Shown piece after piece: positions 61,256-64,000 of a stretch of DNA of 64,000 nt. The DNA is from Prochlorococcus sp. AG-347-E03 (GTDB lineage Bacteria; Cyanobacteriota; Cyanobacteriia; PCC-6307; Cyanobiaceae), in assembly GCA_003279115.1 (NCBI GenBank), contig QCBG01000005.1, positions 1 through 64,000 of the forward strand, written 5' to 3'. The position numbers and the translations under genes were made by a program. The stretch's first letter is position 1; each line of letters begins with the position of its first letter. The notes under the pieces were generated by a model that did not search any database, was not told where the DNA came from, and was given only the letters and a program-made list of their open reading frames with translations.

Positions 61256-61336
61256 ATACATTATCTCATTAATATAATGAATTTTTTTTAAATAATAATT
61301 TTTCAATATATAATTACTAATAGCTTTTTTTTTGTT

Positions 61337-62443
61337 TTGAAAAATATCCCATTTTGCGACTACAAGAAACTTTACCTTAATCATAGAGAAAATTATTTAA
61401 AAATAATTGATGAAGTTGCAAGCAGTGGGGGGTTTATCATGCAACAAGCAAAGAAAGATTTTGAGAAGGAACTATCTGAATTTACAGGATGTAATCATGC
61501 GATAGGAGTAGGAAATTGCACTGATGGTCTTGAAATAATTTGGCAATCAATAGGACTAAGACCAGGTGATGAAGTAATTTGCTCTTCCCATACTTTTATA
61601 GCTACAGCATCATCTATAGTCATGGCTGGAGGAGTCCCAAAACCTGTTGAAATAGGAGATGATAATTTAATATGTTCAGAAGCAATTTCGGATGCAATTA
61701 ATTCGAGAACTGTTGGAATAATGCCAACCCAACTTAATGGGAGAATATGTGATATGGATAAGATTATTAATCTAGCTAATAAACATAAATTATTTGTTGT
61801 AGAAGATGCTGCTCAAGCTTTAGGCGCAAGATATAAAGGGAAACATTCAGGGACATTTGGGATTGCAGGTGCTATTAGTTTTTATCCAGCGAAGGTTATG
61901 GGATGTTTTGGAGATGGAGGAGCCATAGTAACAAATAATTATGACATTTTTAATAGATCTCATCAACTTCATGATCAAGGAAGAGATGTCAATGGAGAGC
62001 TCAAGTCATGGGGTAGGAATAGTAGGTTAGATAATTTACAGGCGGCAATACTTTCATATCAACTTCAAAAATATCCTGCAGTAATTCAAAGAAGAAGAGA
62101 AATTGCCTCTTATTATCACAAAAAGTTATCTCAATTAAATGAGCTTAAGCTTCCACCACCTCCACTTGAGGATTCAGATAATTTTGATATTTTTCAAAAT
62201 TACGAATTTATGGCGGATAACAGAGATGAATTAAAGAAATATCTAGAAGAAAATGGTATCAAAACTTTAATTCAATGGAATGGTAAGGGGATACATCAAT
62301 GGGAATCATTGGGCTTTACTGTTAAATTGCCTAAAGTAGAGGATTTCTTCAAAAAATGCATAATGATACCAATTTGGGATTATCTAACAGATGAAGAAGT
62401 TAGATATATAGCTGATAAGATTATTTCTTTTTATCGAAAATGA
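61337..62443 (+). CDS. DegT/DnrJ/EryC1/StrS aminotransferase
   Basis: GVGNCTDGLEIIWQSIGLRPGDEVICSSHTFIATASSIVMAGG, VVEDAAQALGARYKGKHSGTFGIAGAISFYPAKVMGCFGDGGAIVTN. Confidence 0.95.
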   Translation: MKNIPFCDYKKLYLNHRENYLKIIDEVASSGGFIMQQAKKDFEKELSEFTGCNHAIGVGNCTDGLEIIWQSIGLRPGDEVICSSHTFIATASSIVMAGGVPKPVEIGDDNLICSEAISDAINSRTVGIMPTQLNGRICDMDKIINLANKHKLFVVEDAAQALGARYKGKHSGTFGIAGAISFYPAKVMGCFGDGGAIVTNNYDIFNRSHQLHDQGRDVNGELKSWGRNSRLDNLQAAILSYQLQKYPAVIQRRREIASYYHKKLSQLNELKLPPPPLEDSDNFDIFQNYEFMADNRDELKKYLEENGIKTLIQWNGKGIHQWESLGFTVKLPKVEDFFKKCIMIPIWDYLTDEEVRYIADKIISFYRK

Positions 62444-63192
62444 ATTTTACTCATTCAGTAAAAAAACGTATATTTGACATTACTTTTAGTTTTTTTGGAT
62501 TAATACTTGTAATACCATTAATAATTCCCTTTATATTTTTAATTTGGTTACAAGACTTTGAGAACCCTTTTTACATAGCTGATAGGGTTGGTTTCAATTT
62601 TAAGAAATTTAAAATAATAAAACTCAGATCTATGATAGTAAAAGCGGATAAGTCAAAAGTAGATTCTACTAGCGCAAATGACCCAAGAATAACAAAAGTT
62701 GGCGCGATTATAAGAAAACTAAAATTAGATGAATTAACTCAACTTTATAACGTTTTCAAAGGGGAAATGTCCTTTGTAGGCCCAAGGCCTAATGTTGAGA
62801 GAGAAACAAATTTATATAGCAATAAAGAAAAAGAGCTATTAAAAGTTAAACCTGGCATAACAGATTTTGCTTCAATAGTATTTTCAGATGAATCAGACAT
62901 TTTGAAAGACTACCAAAACCCAGATATCGCATATAATCAGTTGATTAGACCAAGAAAAAATTTCTTAGCGCTAACTTATATTAAAAATAAATCAATTACC
63001 TTAGATATAAAAATAATTCTCCTCACAATTTTCGCTTTTATTAATAAAAGAAAAACTATAAGTCTGATAGTAAGAATACTTAGAAGTTATGAAACTCCAG
63101 AAGAAATTATTGAAATGGCAAGAAGGAATAATAAATTAACCCCCATGGCTCCACCAGGTTTAAAAGATATTATCTATTCAAGAGAAATATAA
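62440..63192 (+). CDS. Bacterial sugar transferase (phosphoglycosyl transferase)
   Basis: KKRIFDITFSFFGLILVIPLIIP, KIIKLRSMI, KLDELTQLYNVFKGEMSFVGPRPNV. Confidence 0.93.
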   Translation: MNFTHSVKKRIFDITFSFFGLILVIPLIIPFIFLIWLQDFENPFYIADRVGFNFKKFKIIKLRSMIVKADKSKVDSTSANDPRITKVGAIIRKLKLDELTQLYNVFKGEMSFVGPRPNVERETNLYSNKEKELLKVKPGITDFASIVFSDESDILKDYQNPDIAYNQLIRPRKNFLALTYIKNKSITLDIKIILLTIFAFINKRKTISLIVRILRSYETPEEIIEMARRNNKLTPMAPPGLKDIIYSREI

Positions 63193-63225
63193 TAAATTAA
63201 ATATAAAAGTTCGAATGCATAAAAA

Positions 63226-64000
63226 TTAAAAATAGTATGAATCATTTATGAATTTGATAATTTTTTCTTCATTAGGATAATAATCTTTCTCATGAACCTC
63301 ACTTGAAGGGGCAGGGCAATCAGGGAGAGTTATTCTTCTTGGGGGGTCAATTAGAGTATTTGTAGGAACATTTTCAACTATTGAAGTTATTACTTCAGAA
63401 GCCATTCCACATGATTTCCAACCTGAATCTATTACCAGTAATCTTTTTGTTTTCAATACAGAATCTAATATACTTTTTGAATTAAATGGATTTAAAACTC
63501 TTAAATCGAAAACTTCAGCACGTACTCCATCAGAATTAAGTTTTTTCGAAGCATTTAATGCCAGAAGTGTAGAATAACCAGAACCAACAATAGTAATTTG
63601 ATCTCCCTTTTTTAAACATTTAGGAGTTAAAGCATTTAATGGGGTTTCTTTAATAGGTTTTAAATTAGCAGTCTGCTCATATAACCATCTATCATCTATA
63701 TAAATTACAGGGTCTGGTGATAAAACTGAGGATATGAGTAGATCTCTTGCATCCTGGACAGTGGAAGGCATAACTACTCGAATACCTGGAATATGAGCGA
63801 ACCAACTATGTAAAGCTTGGGAGTGTTGGGCTCCCTGAGATCCACCTCTATTAATAATGGACCTTATAGTTACTGGTGCATTTAATTGTCCTCCAAACAT
63901 ATATGACCATTTCGCCGCTTGATTAACAATTGAATCCATTGCATAAAGCATAAAATCCATCCTAGGATGAACTACGATAGGTTTCATCCCACAAATAGAT
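63226..64000 (-). CDS. Thiamine-diphosphate-dependent dehydrogenase beta-subunit-like / transketolase-like protein (5'-truncated by window edge)
   Basis: Frame is open to the edge (SICGMKPIVVHPRMDFM); RGGSQGAQHSQALHSWFAHIPGIRVVMPSTVQDA, ITLPDCPAPSSEVHEKDYYP resembles E1-beta. Confidence 0.88.
   Translation of the reverse strand, partial: SICGMKPIVVHPRMDFMLYAMDSIVNQAAKWSYMFGGQLNAPVTIRSIINRGGSQGAQHSQALHSWFAHIPGIRVVMPSTVQDARDLLISSVLSPDPVIYIDDRWLYEQTANLKPIKETPLNALTPKCLKKGDQITIVGSGYSTLLALNASKKLNSDGVRAEVFDLRVLNPFNSKSILDSVLKTKRLLVIDSGWKSCGMASEVITSIVENVPTNTLIDPPRRITLPDCPAPSSEVHEKDYYPNEEKIIKFINDSYYF

Overview
The window is a low-GC, gene-dense picocyanobacterial segment, most likely high-light Prochlorococcus. 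This is judged from psbD/psbC, ycf4, petM, a Pcb antenna protein, a Ycf39-like protein, NTRC and the overall small-protein repertoire; no database was searched. Most of it is core genome: polA, cysS, dxr, split pntA/pntB, ntrC, infA, petM, ilvH, ycf4, psbDC, maf, cobQ, glyQ, sppA, aroH, rpmH-rnpA-yidC, serS, rseP, rpsN, pnp, cysQ, rsmI, tRNA-Ser(CGA) and tRNA-Arg(TCT). Three segments look accessory. (1) A four-gene minus-strand cluster (5157-10360) encodes a DUF1028 protein, an M20-type N-carbamoyl-amino-acid/allantoate amidohydrolase, a full-length glutamine-hydrolysing asparagine-synthetase-like amidotransferase and a divergent aspartate-transcarbamylase-like protein. The last keeps the carbamoyl-phosphate motifs but lacks the usual aspartate-binding motif, so it is the best candidate here for an undescribed pathway. 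(2) An iron-limitation neighbourhood (about 26.8-37.1 kb) carries futA/idiA, a piuC-like 2OG-oxygenase, a porin and an isiB-pcb (flavodoxin plus antenna) pair. (3) A surface-polysaccharide island begins immediately after tRNA-Arg (57.6 kb) and runs past the end of the window. I also located genes missing from the supplied ORF track (petM, rpmH and small ORFs) and corrected several start sites.
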